64,000 bases of DNA from Pseudonocardia sp. 73-21 (GTDB lineage: Bacteria; Actinomycetota; Actinomycetes; Mycobacteriales; Pseudonocardiaceae): NCBI RefSeq assembly GCF_001899645.1, contig NZ_MKVV01000027.1, forward strand, positions 55,783 to 119,782. The letters run 5' to 3'. Position 1 is the stretch's first letter. Each line of letters begins with the position of its first letter. A program made the translations under genes and the position numbers. Below, in pieces: positions 7,623 to 15,394 of this stretch. Under the pieces are notes generated by a model, which was given only the letters and a program-made list of their open reading frames with translations, did no database searches and was not told the DNA's origin.

Positions 7623-8696
7623 ATGTCCCTACGCTCACGTCTGATCGCGCCTGTCGCGCTCGGCGCCGTCCTGGCCCTCGGGCTCACCGCGTGCGGTGGC
7701 ACCACCAAGGACTCGGCCTCCACCGACTCCGGCTCGGCCGCCGCCGGCGGCGTCGCGAACCCGAACGCGCCGCTGAAGGACGGCCTCAAGATCGCCTTCC
7801 TGCCCAAGCAGCTCAACAACCCCTACACCGACATCGAGGTGGGCGGCGGCAAGGCGGCCGTCGAGGAGCTCAAGGGCGAGTACAAGCTGGTCGGCCCCAA
7901 CGACGCCAGCGCGTCGTCGCAGGTCAGCTACATCAACACGCTGATCCAGCAGCAGCAGAACGTCATCGGGATCGCCGCCAACGACCCCAACGCCGTGTGC
8001 CCGTCGCTCAACCAGGCGCGCCAGGCCGGCATCAAGGTCGTCGCGTTCGACTCCGACGCCGCGAAGGAGTGCCGCGACGTCTTCATCAACCAGGCCACCA
8101 CGCAGGGCATCGGCGAGCAGCTGGTGAAGATGGCGAGCCAGCTCGCCGGCGGCAACGGCGAGATCGCGATCCTGTCGGCCACGCCCAACGCCACGAACCA
8201 GAACGCCTGGATCGCCGTGATGAACACCGAGCTGAAGAAGCCGGAGAACGCGGGTCTCAAGCTCGTCGACACCGTCTACGGCAACGACGACGACCAGAAG
8301 TCGTTCCAGGAGGCACAGGGCCTGCTGCAGCGGCACCCGAACCTGAAGGTGATCGTCTCGCCGACCACGGTGGGCATCGCGGCGGCGTCGCGCTACGTGT
8401 CGAGCTCCAGCTACAAGGGCAAGGTCGCGATCACGGGCCTGGGCACGCCGAACCAGATGCGGCAGTACGTCAAGGACGGCACCGTCAGCCAGTTCGCGCT
8501 GTGGAACCCGGCCGACATCGGCTACCTCGCGAGCTACGCGGGCGCGGCGCTGGCGTCGGGCCAGATCACCGGCAAGCAGGGCGAGACGTTCAAGGCCGGC
8601 AAGCTCGGTGACTACACGATCGGCGTCGACGGGGAGATCGTCCTCGGCCCGCCGACGGTCTTCACCGCGCAGAACATCGACCAGTTCAACTTCTGA
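7623..8696 (+). CDS. rhaS: Rhamnose-binding lipoprotein
   Basis: This 357-residue extracellular sugar-binding protein (Peripla_BP_4 family) delivers L-rhamnose to the importer. It has a lipoprotein signal: basic MSLRSR, a hydrophobic stretch, then the lipobox LTAC with lipidated Cys near residue 25, followed by a Ser/Thr/Gly linker. The start at 7623 has AGAGG eight bases upstream; ATG 7617 in the same frame is the alternative. It lies between the permease and mutarotase genes, which supports rhamnose specificity. Confidence 0.9.
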   Translation: MSLRSRLIAPVALGAVLALGLTACGGTTKDSASTDSGSAAAGGVANPNAPLKDGLKIAFLPKQLNNPYTDIEVGGGKAAVEELKGEYKLVGPNDASASSQVSYINTLIQQQQNVIGIAANDPNAVCPSLNQARQAGIKVVAFDSDAAKECRDVFINQATTQGIGEQLVKMASQLAGGNGEIAILSATPNATNQNAWIAVMNTELKKPENAGLKLVDTVYGNDDDQKSFQEAQGLLQRHPNLKVIVSPTTVGIAAASRYVSSSSYKGKVAITGLGTPNQMRQYVKDGTVSQFALWNPADIGYLASYAGAALASGQITGKQGETFKAGKLGDYTIGVDGEIVLGPPTVFTAQNIDQFNF

Positions 8697-8717
8697 CAGG
8701 TCTCGAGGAGCCACACC

Positions 8718-9056
8718 GTGCGGTACTGCTTCCTGCTCCAGGTCCGGCCCGACCGGCTCGACGAGTACCGGCAGCGGCACCGCGCGGTGTGGCCCGACAT
8801 GCTCGCCGCGCTCCGGGACGCCGGTTGGCGCAACTACTCGCTCCATCTGCGAGACGACGGCCTGCTCGTGGGCCACGTCGAGTGCGACGACCTCGCCGCC
8901 GCGCAGGCCGCCATGGCCGCCACGGACGTCAACGCCCGGTGGCAGGCGGAGATGGCGCCGTTCTTCACCGGTCTGTCCGGCCGGGGACCCGACGAGTCCT
9001 TCCTCGTCCTCGACGAGGTGTTCCACCTCGAGACACAGCTGGAGCTCATCGCATGA
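8718..9056 (+). CDS. rhaM: L-rhamnose mutarotase
   Basis: RhaM speeds the exchange of alpha and beta L-rhamnopyranose, giving the isomerase its preferred anomer. The 112-residue protein has the family size and the signature RHRAVWPDMLAAL with the catalytic His (about residue 22), followed by YSLHL. The GTG at 8718 has GAGGAG seven bases upstream. The stop codon overlaps the isomerase start (ATGA), showing tight coupling. Confidence 0.93.
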   Translation: MRYCFLLQVRPDRLDEYRQRHRAVWPDMLAALRDAGWRNYSLHLRDDGLLVGHVECDDLAAAQAAMAATDVNARWQAEMAPFFTGLSGRGPDESFLVLDEVFHLETQLELIA

Positions 9057-10213
9057 CCGCCGCAGTCAGGGCTGCTCTCCGCGAGCAGCGCATCGAGACC
9101 CCCTCGTGGGCCTACGCCAACTCCGGCACCCGGTTCAAGGTCTTCGCCCAGGCCGGCGTGCCGCGCACACCGCAGGAGAAGATCGCCGACGCCGCGGTGG
9201 TGCACCGGCTGACCGGGGTCGCGCCCACCGTCGCGCTCCACATCCCGTGGGACCGCGTGGACTCCTACGAGGACCTGGCCACGTTCGCCCAGGACGAGGG
9301 CGTCGGGCTGGGCGTGATCAACGCCAACGTCTTCCAGGACGACGACTACAAGCTCGGCTCGGTCACCAACCCCGACCCCCGGGTGCGCCGCAAGGCCACC
9401 GACCACCTGCTCGAGTGCGTCGACATCATGGACGCCACCGGCAGCCGGGACCTCAAGCTGTGGTTCTCCGACGGCACCAACTACCCGGGCCAGGACAACA
9501 TCCGGGCCCGCCAGGACCGGCTCGCTGCGGCCCTGCGGGAGGTCTACGACCGGCTGGGCCCGGACCAGCGGATGCTGCTGGAGTACAAGCTCTTCGAGCC
9601 GGCGTTCTACACCACCGACGTGCCCGACTGGGGCACCTCCTACGCCCACTGCATCGAGCTGGGCGAGAAGGCCGGCGTCTGCATCGACACCGGCCACCAC
9701 GCGCCGGGCACCAACATCGAGTTCATCGTGGCGTTCCTGCTGCGCGCCGGGAAGCTCGCGGCGTTCGACTTCAACTCCCGCTTCTACGCCGACGACGACC
9801 TGATGGTCGGGGCGGCCGACCCGTTCCAGCTGTTCCGGATCCTGCACGAGCTGGTCTCGGCGGACGCGATCTCGCCGGCGTCGGGCATCGCGTTCATGTT
9901 GGACCAGTGCCACAACATCGAGGCCAAGATCCCGGCGATCGTCCGCTCGGTGCTCAACGTGCAGGAGGCCACGGCCAAGGCCCTGCTGGTGGACCAGGAC
10001 GCGCTGGCCGGTGCCCAGGAATCGGGCGACGTGCTCGGCGCCAACGCGGTGCTGATGGACGCCTACAACACCGACGTCCGCCCCCTGCTGCGCGACCTGC
10101 GCGAGGAGATGGGGCTGGACCCCGACCCGGTGGCGGCCTACCACCGCAGCGGCTACCAGCAGCAGATCGAGGAGTCCCGCGTCGGCGGCCAGCAGGCGGG
10201 CTGGGGCGCCTGA
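9053..10213 (+). CDS. rhaI: L-rhamnose isomerase (Pseudomonas stutzeri type)
   Basis: This 386-residue TIM-barrel enzyme converts L-rhamnose to L-rhamnulose using two divalent metals. The sequence follows the RhaI type rather than E. coli RhaA: WFSDGTNYPGQ, LEYKLFEPAFY (metal-binding Glu), CIDTGHHAPGTN (Asp/His ligands) and FDFNSRFYADDD. The start overlaps rhaM by 4 bp. Palindrome B follows 7 bp after the stop codon and separates it from the aldolase fusion gene. Confidence 0.94.
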   Translation: MTAAVRAALREQRIETPSWAYANSGTRFKVFAQAGVPRTPQEKIADAAVVHRLTGVAPTVALHIPWDRVDSYEDLATFAQDEGVGLGVINANVFQDDDYKLGSVTNPDPRVRRKATDHLLECVDIMDATGSRDLKLWFSDGTNYPGQDNIRARQDRLAAALREVYDRLGPDQRMLLEYKLFEPAFYTTDVPDWGTSYAHCIELGEKAGVCIDTGHHAPGTNIEFIVAFLLRAGKLAAFDFNSRFYADDDLMVGAADPFQLFRILHELVSADAISPASGIAFMLDQCHNIEAKIPAIVRSVLNVQEATAKALLVDQDALAGAQESGDVLGANAVLMDAYNTDVRPLLRDLREEMGLDPDPVAAYHRSGYQQQIEESRVGGQQAGWGA

Positions 10214-10220
10214 ACCCCCC

Positions 10221-10260
10221 GTGCGCGGAAATCAGTGCCGGAGCACTGATTTCCGCGCAC
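10221..10260. repeat. Intergenic palindrome, copy B (perfect hairpin)
   Basis: Left arm GTGCGCGGAAATCAGTGC (10221-10238) and right arm GCACTGATTTCCGCGCAC (10243-10260) are perfect over 18 bp with a CGGA tetraloop. It lies between rhaI and the aldolase-dehydrogenase gene. No U-tract follows. It is the strongest hairpin of the four-copy family and could stabilise the upstream mRNA or attenuate the downstream part of the operon. Confidence 0.85.
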
Positions 10261-10294
10261 GACCTCTGAGCAGTACCGACCCCCGGAAGGGACC

Positions 10295-12331
10295 ATGAGT
10301 CACCAGGTAGTCCAGGACCTCCTCGCGCGGAGCAACCGGCTCGGCGCAGACCCCACCACCACCAACTACGCCGGCGGCAACACCTCCGCCTCCGGGACCG
10401 TCACCGATCCCGTCACCGGCGGACCCGTGGATCTGTTGTGGGTCAAGGGATCCGGCGGTGACCTCGGCACGCTGACCGAGTCCGGGCTGGCCGTGCTGCG
10501 CCTCGACCGGATGCGCGCGCTCGTCGACGTCTACCCGGGCGTCGAGCGCGAGGACGAGATGGTGGCCGCGTTCGACTTCTGTCTGCACGGCCGCGGCGGC
10601 GCGGCCCCGTCGATCGACACGGCCATGCACGGGCTCGTCGAGGCCCCGCACGTCGACCACCTGCACCCCGACGCCGGTATCGCCATCGCCACCTCCGCCG
10701 ACGGCGAGGCGCTGACCAAGGAGATCTTCGGCGACCGCGTCGTCTGGGTGCCGTGGCGGCGCCCGGGCTTCCAGCTGGGGCTCGACATCGCCGCCGTGCA
10801 GCAGGCCCACCCGCAGGCGATCGGCGTCATCCTCGGCGGGCACGGCATCACCGCGTGGGGTGCCACGAGCGACGAGTGCGAGGCCCGGTCGCGCTCGATC
10901 ATCGCGGGCGCGCAGCGGTTCCTCGACGAGCGTGGGGCGGCGGAGCCGTTCGGGCCCGTCCGGCCCGGCTACGCGGCCCTTCCCGACGACGAGCGTCGCG
11001 CCCGGGCCGCCGCGCTGGCGCCGGTGGTCCGCGGGCTCGCCTCCACCGACCGTCGCCAGGTCGGCCACTTCACCGACTCGGACGTGGTGCTGGACTTCCT
11101 GTCGCGGGAGAAGCTGGCCCCGCTCGCCGCGCTGGGCACGAGCTGCCCCGACCACTTCCTGCGCACCAAGGTCGCGCCACTGGTGCTCGACCTGCCCGCC
11201 GACGCCCCCCTCGACGAGGCGATCGCGCGGCTGAAGGAGCTGCACGCCGAGTACCGCGAGGCCTACGCCGCCTACTACGCGCGGCACGCCACCCCCGACT
11301 CCCCGGCGATGCGCGGCGCCGACCCCGCGATCGTGCTCGTCCCGGGCGTCGGCATGTTCAGCTTCGGGGCCGACAAGCAGACCGCGCGCGTCGCGGGCGA
11401 GTTCTACGTCAACGCCATCAACGTCATGCGGGGCGCCGAGGCGGTGTCCACCTACGCGCCGATCGCGGAGTCGGAGAAGTTCCGCATCGAGTACTGGGCG
11501 CTCGAGGAGGCGAAGCTCGCGCGGCTGCCGAAGCCGAAGGCCCTGGCCGGCCGCGTCGCGTTCGTGACGGGCGGCGGGTCGGGCATCGGCCGCGCGATCG
11601 CCGTGCGCCTGGCGGCGGAGGGCGCGTGCGTCGTGGTCGCCGACCGGGACGCGACCGCCGCCGCGGCCGTGGCGGCGGAGCTGGGTTCCACCGACGTCGC
11701 CGTGCCCGTGACCGTCGACGTCACCGACGCGAACGCCGTGTCCGACGCCGTGGCCGCCGCCGCGCTCGCGTTCGGCGGTGTCGACCTCGTCGTCAACAAC
11801 GCGGGGCTGTCGATCTCCAAGCCCCTGCTGGAGACGACCGAGGCCGACTGGGACATCCAGCACGACGTCATGGCGCGGGGCTCGTTCCTCGTCTCGCGGG
11901 CCGCCGCCCGGGCGATGATCGCCGACGGGCACGGCGGCGACATCGTCTACATCGCCAGCAAGAACGGCGTGTTCGCCGGCCCCAACAACGTCGCCTACGG
12001 CGCGGCCAAGGCCGACCAGGCCCACCAGGTGCGGCTGCTCGCCGCCGAGCTCGGGGAGCACGGCATCCGCGTCAACGGGGTCAACCCCGACGGCGTCGTG
12101 CGCGGCTCGGGGATCTTCGCCGGCGGCTGGGGTGCGCAGCGCGCCGCCGTCTACGGGGTGGCGGAGGAGGACCTCGGCGCCTTCTACGCGCAGCGCACAT
12201 TGCTCAAGCGGGAGGTGCTGCCCGAGCATGTGGCGGCGGCGGTGCTGGTCCTCACGGCGGGCGACCTGAGCCACACCACGGGCCTGCACATTCCGGTGGA
12301 CGCCGGCGTGGCGGCGGCGTTCCTGCGCTGA
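10295..12331 (+). CDS. rhaEW: Bifunctional rhamnulose-1-phosphate aldolase / short-chain dehydrogenase
   Basis: This 678-residue fusion joins a class II aldolase domain (about residues 1-390) to a short-chain dehydrogenase (about 415-678). The aldolase half shows HVDHLHPD and GGHGITAWG, which supply zinc-binding His residues. The dehydrogenase half has the Rossmann motif GGGSGIG and the catalytic YGAAK. Known RhaEW-type fusions cleave L-rhamnulose-1-phosphate to DHAP and L-lactaldehyde and convert the aldehyde, mostly to L-lactate. With lutAB close by, lactate could go on to pyruvate. The ATG follows GGAAGGG. The direction of the dehydrogenase step is inferred from the family. Confidence 0.92.
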   Translation: MSHQVVQDLLARSNRLGADPTTTNYAGGNTSASGTVTDPVTGGPVDLLWVKGSGGDLGTLTESGLAVLRLDRMRALVDVYPGVEREDEMVAAFDFCLHGRGGAAPSIDTAMHGLVEAPHVDHLHPDAGIAIATSADGEALTKEIFGDRVVWVPWRRPGFQLGLDIAAVQQAHPQAIGVILGGHGITAWGATSDECEARSRSIIAGAQRFLDERGAAEPFGPVRPGYAALPDDERRARAAALAPVVRGLASTDRRQVGHFTDSDVVLDFLSREKLAPLAALGTSCPDHFLRTKVAPLVLDLPADAPLDEAIARLKELHAEYREAYAAYYARHATPDSPAMRGADPAIVLVPGVGMFSFGADKQTARVAGEFYVNAINVMRGAEAVSTYAPIAESEKFRIEYWALEEAKLARLPKPKALAGRVAFVTGGGSGIGRAIAVRLAAEGACVVVADRDATAAAAVAAELGSTDVAVPVTVDVTDANAVSDAVAAAALAFGGVDLVVNNAGLSISKPLLETTEADWDIQHDVMARGSFLVSRAAARAMIADGHGGDIVYIASKNGVFAGPNNVAYGAAKADQAHQVRLLAAELGEHGIRVNGVNPDGVVRGSGIFAGGWGAQRAAVYGVAEEDLGAFYAQRTLLKREVLPEHVAAAVLVLTAGDLSHTTGLHIPVDAGVAAAFLR

Positions 12332-12338
12332 CGTACCC

Positions 12339-12380
12339 CGTGCGCGGATAACGGTGTTCCCACCCTGATATCCGCGCACG
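12339..12380. repeat. Intergenic palindrome, copy C
   Basis: Arms CGTGCGCGGATA (12339-12350) and TATCCGCGCACG (12369-12380) are perfect, with an inner GGTG-TTCC-CACC stem. It fills the gap between the aldolase fusion and the AraA/FucI-like gene, ending 18 bp before the next start codon and just before its strong ribosome site. Confidence 0.8.
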
Positions 12381-12398
12381 ACCGACGAAGGAGGAGAC

Positions 12399-13841
12399 AT
12401 GACCTCGGTCCTCGAGACCCCCGCCGGCCTCACGCGGGTCACGCCCCGGCGCACCACCGTCGGGCTCGTCGCCGGGGGCCTGGGCGCGTACTGGCCGCAG
12501 TTCCCCGACCTGCTCCCGCAGCTGCAGCGCTCCGCCCGTCGGGTGTCGGAGCGGCTGTCGGCCCTCGGGGACATCGACGTCGTCGACGTCGGCTTCATCT
12601 CCGACGCCCAGGAGGGCGCGGCCGCGGCGGAGAAGCTCCGGGTGACCGGTTGCGACCTCATCGTGGGCTTCCTGACGACGTACATGACGGCGTCGATGCT
12701 CGTGCCCGTCGCGCAGCGCAGCGGCGCCCCGGTGCTACTGATCAACCTGCAACCCACCGAGTGGATGGACCACGCCACGTTCGACACCGGTGCCTGGCTC
12801 GCCTACTGCGGTGCCTGCCCGCTGCCGGAGATGGCCAACGCGTTCGAGCGCGCGGGTGTCGACTTCCGGTCGGTGTCGGGCTACGTCGAGGACGAGCGCG
12901 CCTGGACGCGGATCGCGCGCTGGGTGCGGGCCGCGGGGGTCACGGGTGCGCTGCGGCACGGCCGGCACGGGCTGATGGGGCACCTCTACCCGGGCATGCT
13001 CGACGTCGCCACCGACCTGACGTCCGTGTCCACCCAGCTCGGCGGGCACGTCGAGGTCCTCGAGTTCGACGACCTGCGCGTCCGGGTCGAGAAGGTCACC
13101 GACGCGGAGACCACCGCCCGGATGGACCTGGCGCGCGCGGTGTTCCAGCTCGACGACTCCGTCGTGGAGGAGGACTTCGCCTGGGGCGCACGGGTGTCGG
13201 TCGGGCTGGACCGGCTCGTCGACGACTTCGCCCTCGACTCCCTGGCCTACTACCACCGCGGCCTCGACGGCGAGCAGCACGAGAAGCTCGGCGCGGGCAT
13301 GATCCTCGGCGCGTCGCTGCTCACCGCCCGCGGCGTCCCGGCGGCGGGGGAGTACGAGCTGCGCAACTCGATCGCGATGCTCGTGATGGACCGGCTCGGC
13401 GCGGGCGGCTCGTTCACGGAGCTGCAGGCGCTGAACTTCGTCGACGACGTGGTGGAGATGGGCCACGACGGTCCCGCCCACCTCGCCATCAGTGCGAACC
13501 GGCCGCTGCTGCGGGGGCTCGGGGTCTACCACGGCAAGCGGGGCTGGGGGGTGTCGGTCGAGTTCGACGTGCGGCCGGGACCGGTCACGCTCCTGGGACT
13601 CGGGCAGCGCCGCGACGGCCGCTTCGTGATGGTCGCGTCGGAGGGCACGGTCGTGCCGGGTCCGTTGCTGCGCATCGGCAACACGACGTCGCGTGTCGAC
13701 TTCGGCTGCGATCCCGGCGAGTGGACGGACCACTGGAGCGCCTCGGGCGTCGACCACCACTGGGCCCTGGGCACGGGCCATCGCGCCGCGGAGCTGAAGG
13801 CCGTGGCGGAGCTGGTGGGCGTCGAGTTCGTGCAGGTGTAG
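12399..13841 (+). CDS. L-fucose/L-arabinose isomerase family protein
   Basis: This 480-residue protein belongs to the AraA/FucI superfamily of manganese-dependent aldose-ketose isomerases. The N-terminal half has the LIVGFLTTYMTASM and LLINLQPTEW segments of the substrate-binding fold; the C-terminal half has EYELRNSIAMLVMDRLG, EMGHDGPAHLAIS and HHWALGTGH, candidate metal and catalytic sites. The start follows a very strong AAGGAGGAG. It is the second isomerase in an operon that already has rhaI, so it may act on another sugar (L-fucose, L-arabinose or a rhamnose analogue) sharing the downstream kinase and aldolase. The substrate is unknown. Confidence 0.8.
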   Translation: MTSVLETPAGLTRVTPRRTTVGLVAGGLGAYWPQFPDLLPQLQRSARRVSERLSALGDIDVVDVGFISDAQEGAAAAEKLRVTGCDLIVGFLTTYMTASMLVPVAQRSGAPVLLINLQPTEWMDHATFDTGAWLAYCGACPLPEMANAFERAGVDFRSVSGYVEDERAWTRIARWVRAAGVTGALRHGRHGLMGHLYPGMLDVATDLTSVSTQLGGHVEVLEFDDLRVRVEKVTDAETTARMDLARAVFQLDDSVVEEDFAWGARVSVGLDRLVDDFALDSLAYYHRGLDGEQHEKLGAGMILGASLLTARGVPAAGEYELRNSIAMLVMDRLGAGGSFTELQALNFVDDVVEMGHDGPAHLAISANRPLLRGLGVYHGKRGWGVSVEFDVRPGPVTLLGLGQRRDGRFVMVASEGTVVPGPLLRIGNTTSRVDFGCDPGEWTDHWSASGVDHHWALGTGHRAAELKAVAELVGVEFVQV

Positions 13842-13843
13842 GT

Positions 13844-13885
13844 CGTGAGCGGAAATCAGGGCCAGGGCACCGATATCCGCGCACG
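13844..13885. repeat. Palindrome, copy D, inside the rhaB reading frame
   Basis: Left arm CGTGAGCGGAAATC (from 13844) and right arm GATATCCGCGCACG (13872-13885) pair with two mismatches. The left arm resembles copy B and the right arm copies A and C. The 15-bp right flank GGGCGCCGGAGGCGC is identical to that of copy A. The only in-frame start of rhaB lies in the left arm. Confidence 0.72.
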
Positions 13886-15320
13886 GGCGCCGGAGGCGCG
13901 GGTCGCGGCCGTCGACCTCGGCGCCTCCAGCGGGCGGGTCATGGTGGCCGAGGTCGGACCGGACCACCTCGAGCTGACCGAGGTGGCGCGCTTTCCCAAC
14001 GGGCCCGTCCGCGTCGGCGGCACCCTCCACTGGGACGTGCCCGGCCTCTACCGCGGCATCCTCGACGGCCTGCGCGCCGCCGGGGACCTCGACGCCGTCG
14101 GGATCGACTCGTGGGCCGTCGACTACGGCCTGCTCGACGCGTCCGGGGCGCTGCTGGGCAACCCCGTGCACTACCGCGACGCCCGCACCGACGGGGTCGC
14201 CGACCGGCTGCCCCTGCCGGCGTCCGAGCTGTACGTGACCACCGGCGTCCAGGTGCTGCCGTTCAACACGATCTACCAGCTCGTGGCCGCGGCCGGCACC
14301 CCGCAGCTCGACGCGGCCCGCGAGCTGCTGCTCATCCCCGACCTGATCGGCCACTGGCTCACCGGATCCCACGCCGCGGAGATCACGAACGCGTCCACGA
14401 CGGGACTGCTGGACGTGCGGGCGCGCACCTGGTCCAAGGACGTGATCACCCGCGCCGGGATCGACGCCGGGCTGTTCCCGCCGCTGGTGGAGCCCGGTAC
14501 CCGGCTGGGGACCCTCCGGTCGGAACTCGGTCTCGGACCCGTCCCGCTGGTCGCGGTGGGCTCCCACGACACCGCGTCCGCCGTGGTGGGGGTGCCCGCG
14601 ACCACGGATCGCTTCGCCTACGTCGCCACCGGCACCTGGTCGCTGGTGGGGGTCGAGCTGGCCGCGCCCGTACTCACCGAGGAGAGCCGCGCCGCGAACT
14701 TCTCCAACGAGCTGGGCGTCGACGGCACCGTGCGCTACCTGCGCAACGTCATGGGCCTGTGGCTGCTGCAGGAGTGCCTGCGCGCGTGGGGCGACCCGGA
14801 CCTGGCCCCGCTGCTCGCCGCGGCCGAACGCGAGCCGGCCCTGGCCGCGGTGGTGGACGCCGGCGACCCCGCGTTCATCCCGCCCGGTGACATGCCGGCC
14901 CGCATCGCGGCGGCCTGCGCGAAGCTCGGGCAGGACCCGCCCGGGTCGCGCCCGGCCACCGTCCGCTGCATCCTCGACAGCCTCGCGCTGGCCCACCGCC
15001 GCGCCGTGCGGGAGGCGGTGGCGTGCTCAGGCCACGAGGTCGACGTCGTGCACGTGGTCGGTGGGGGAGCCCGCAACGACCTGCTGTGCCGGCTCACCGC
15101 GGACGCGTGCGGCCTGCCCGTCGTCGCGGGGCCGGTGGAGGCCGCGGCCCTGGGCAACGCGCTGGTCCAGGCCCGCGCCCTCGCGGTGGTGGAGGGCGGC
15201 CTGCCGGAGCTCCGCGCCCTCCTGGCCGCCACGCAGTCGCTCACCCACCACGCCCCGTCGGGCGACGAGGCAGCCTGGGCGGCAGTAGAACGCCGCCTGA
15301 CCCCGGCGATCGGGCGGTGA
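13845..15320 (+). CDS. rhaB: Rhamnulokinase
   Basis: RhaB phosphorylates L-rhamnulose at O1 with ATP. The 491-residue FGGY kinase shows VAAVDLGASSGRVMVAE at its fold start (about residues 20-36), TGTWSLVGVE, and the ATP-site motif VHVVGGGARNDLLC in the C-terminal half. The only usable start in frame is GTG 13845, 3 bp after the previous stop, so the first 18 or so residues come from palindrome D and precede the normal family N-terminus. It is the last gene of the rhamnose operon, and a hairpin follows at once. Confidence 0.92.
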   Translation: MSGNQGQGTDIRARAPEARVAAVDLGASSGRVMVAEVGPDHLELTEVARFPNGPVRVGGTLHWDVPGLYRGILDGLRAAGDLDAVGIDSWAVDYGLLDASGALLGNPVHYRDARTDGVADRLPLPASELYVTTGVQVLPFNTIYQLVAAAGTPQLDAARELLLIPDLIGHWLTGSHAAEITNASTTGLLDVRARTWSKDVITRAGIDAGLFPPLVEPGTRLGTLRSELGLGPVPLVAVGSHDTASAVVGVPATTDRFAYVATGTWSLVGVELAAPVLTEESRAANFSNELGVDGTVRYLRNVMGLWLLQECLRAWGDPDLAPLLAAAEREPALAAVVDAGDPAFIPPGDMPARIAAACAKLGQDPPGSRPATVRCILDSLALAHRRAVREAVACSGHEVDVVHVVGGGARNDLLCRLTADACGLPVVAGPVEAAALGNALVQARALAVVEGGLPELRALLAATQSLTHHAPSGDEAAWAAVERRLTPAIGR

Positions 15321-15377
15321 TCACGGCGAGATGGTCGTCTGTCGATCACCTCGGGCGACCATCTGCCCGCGATCACC
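15316..15377. terminator. Imperfect hairpin between rhaB and the ECF sigma gene
   Basis: The 22-nt arms 15316-15337 and 15356-15377 match at 19 positions (core AGATGGTCG / CGACCATCT, outer GGTGATC / GATCACC) with an 18-nt loop. It overlaps the rhaB stop codon and ends 18 bp before the stop of the convergent gene, which fits a bidirectional terminator. Confidence 0.65.
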
Positions 15378-15394
15378 GTGGTGGTGGCGGGGGG

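Noticed and set aside
12735..14996. 753-codon minus-strand open frame opposite the isomerase and rhaB
   Set aside because: Composition is that of a shadow frame and both plus-strand genes have strong family matches.
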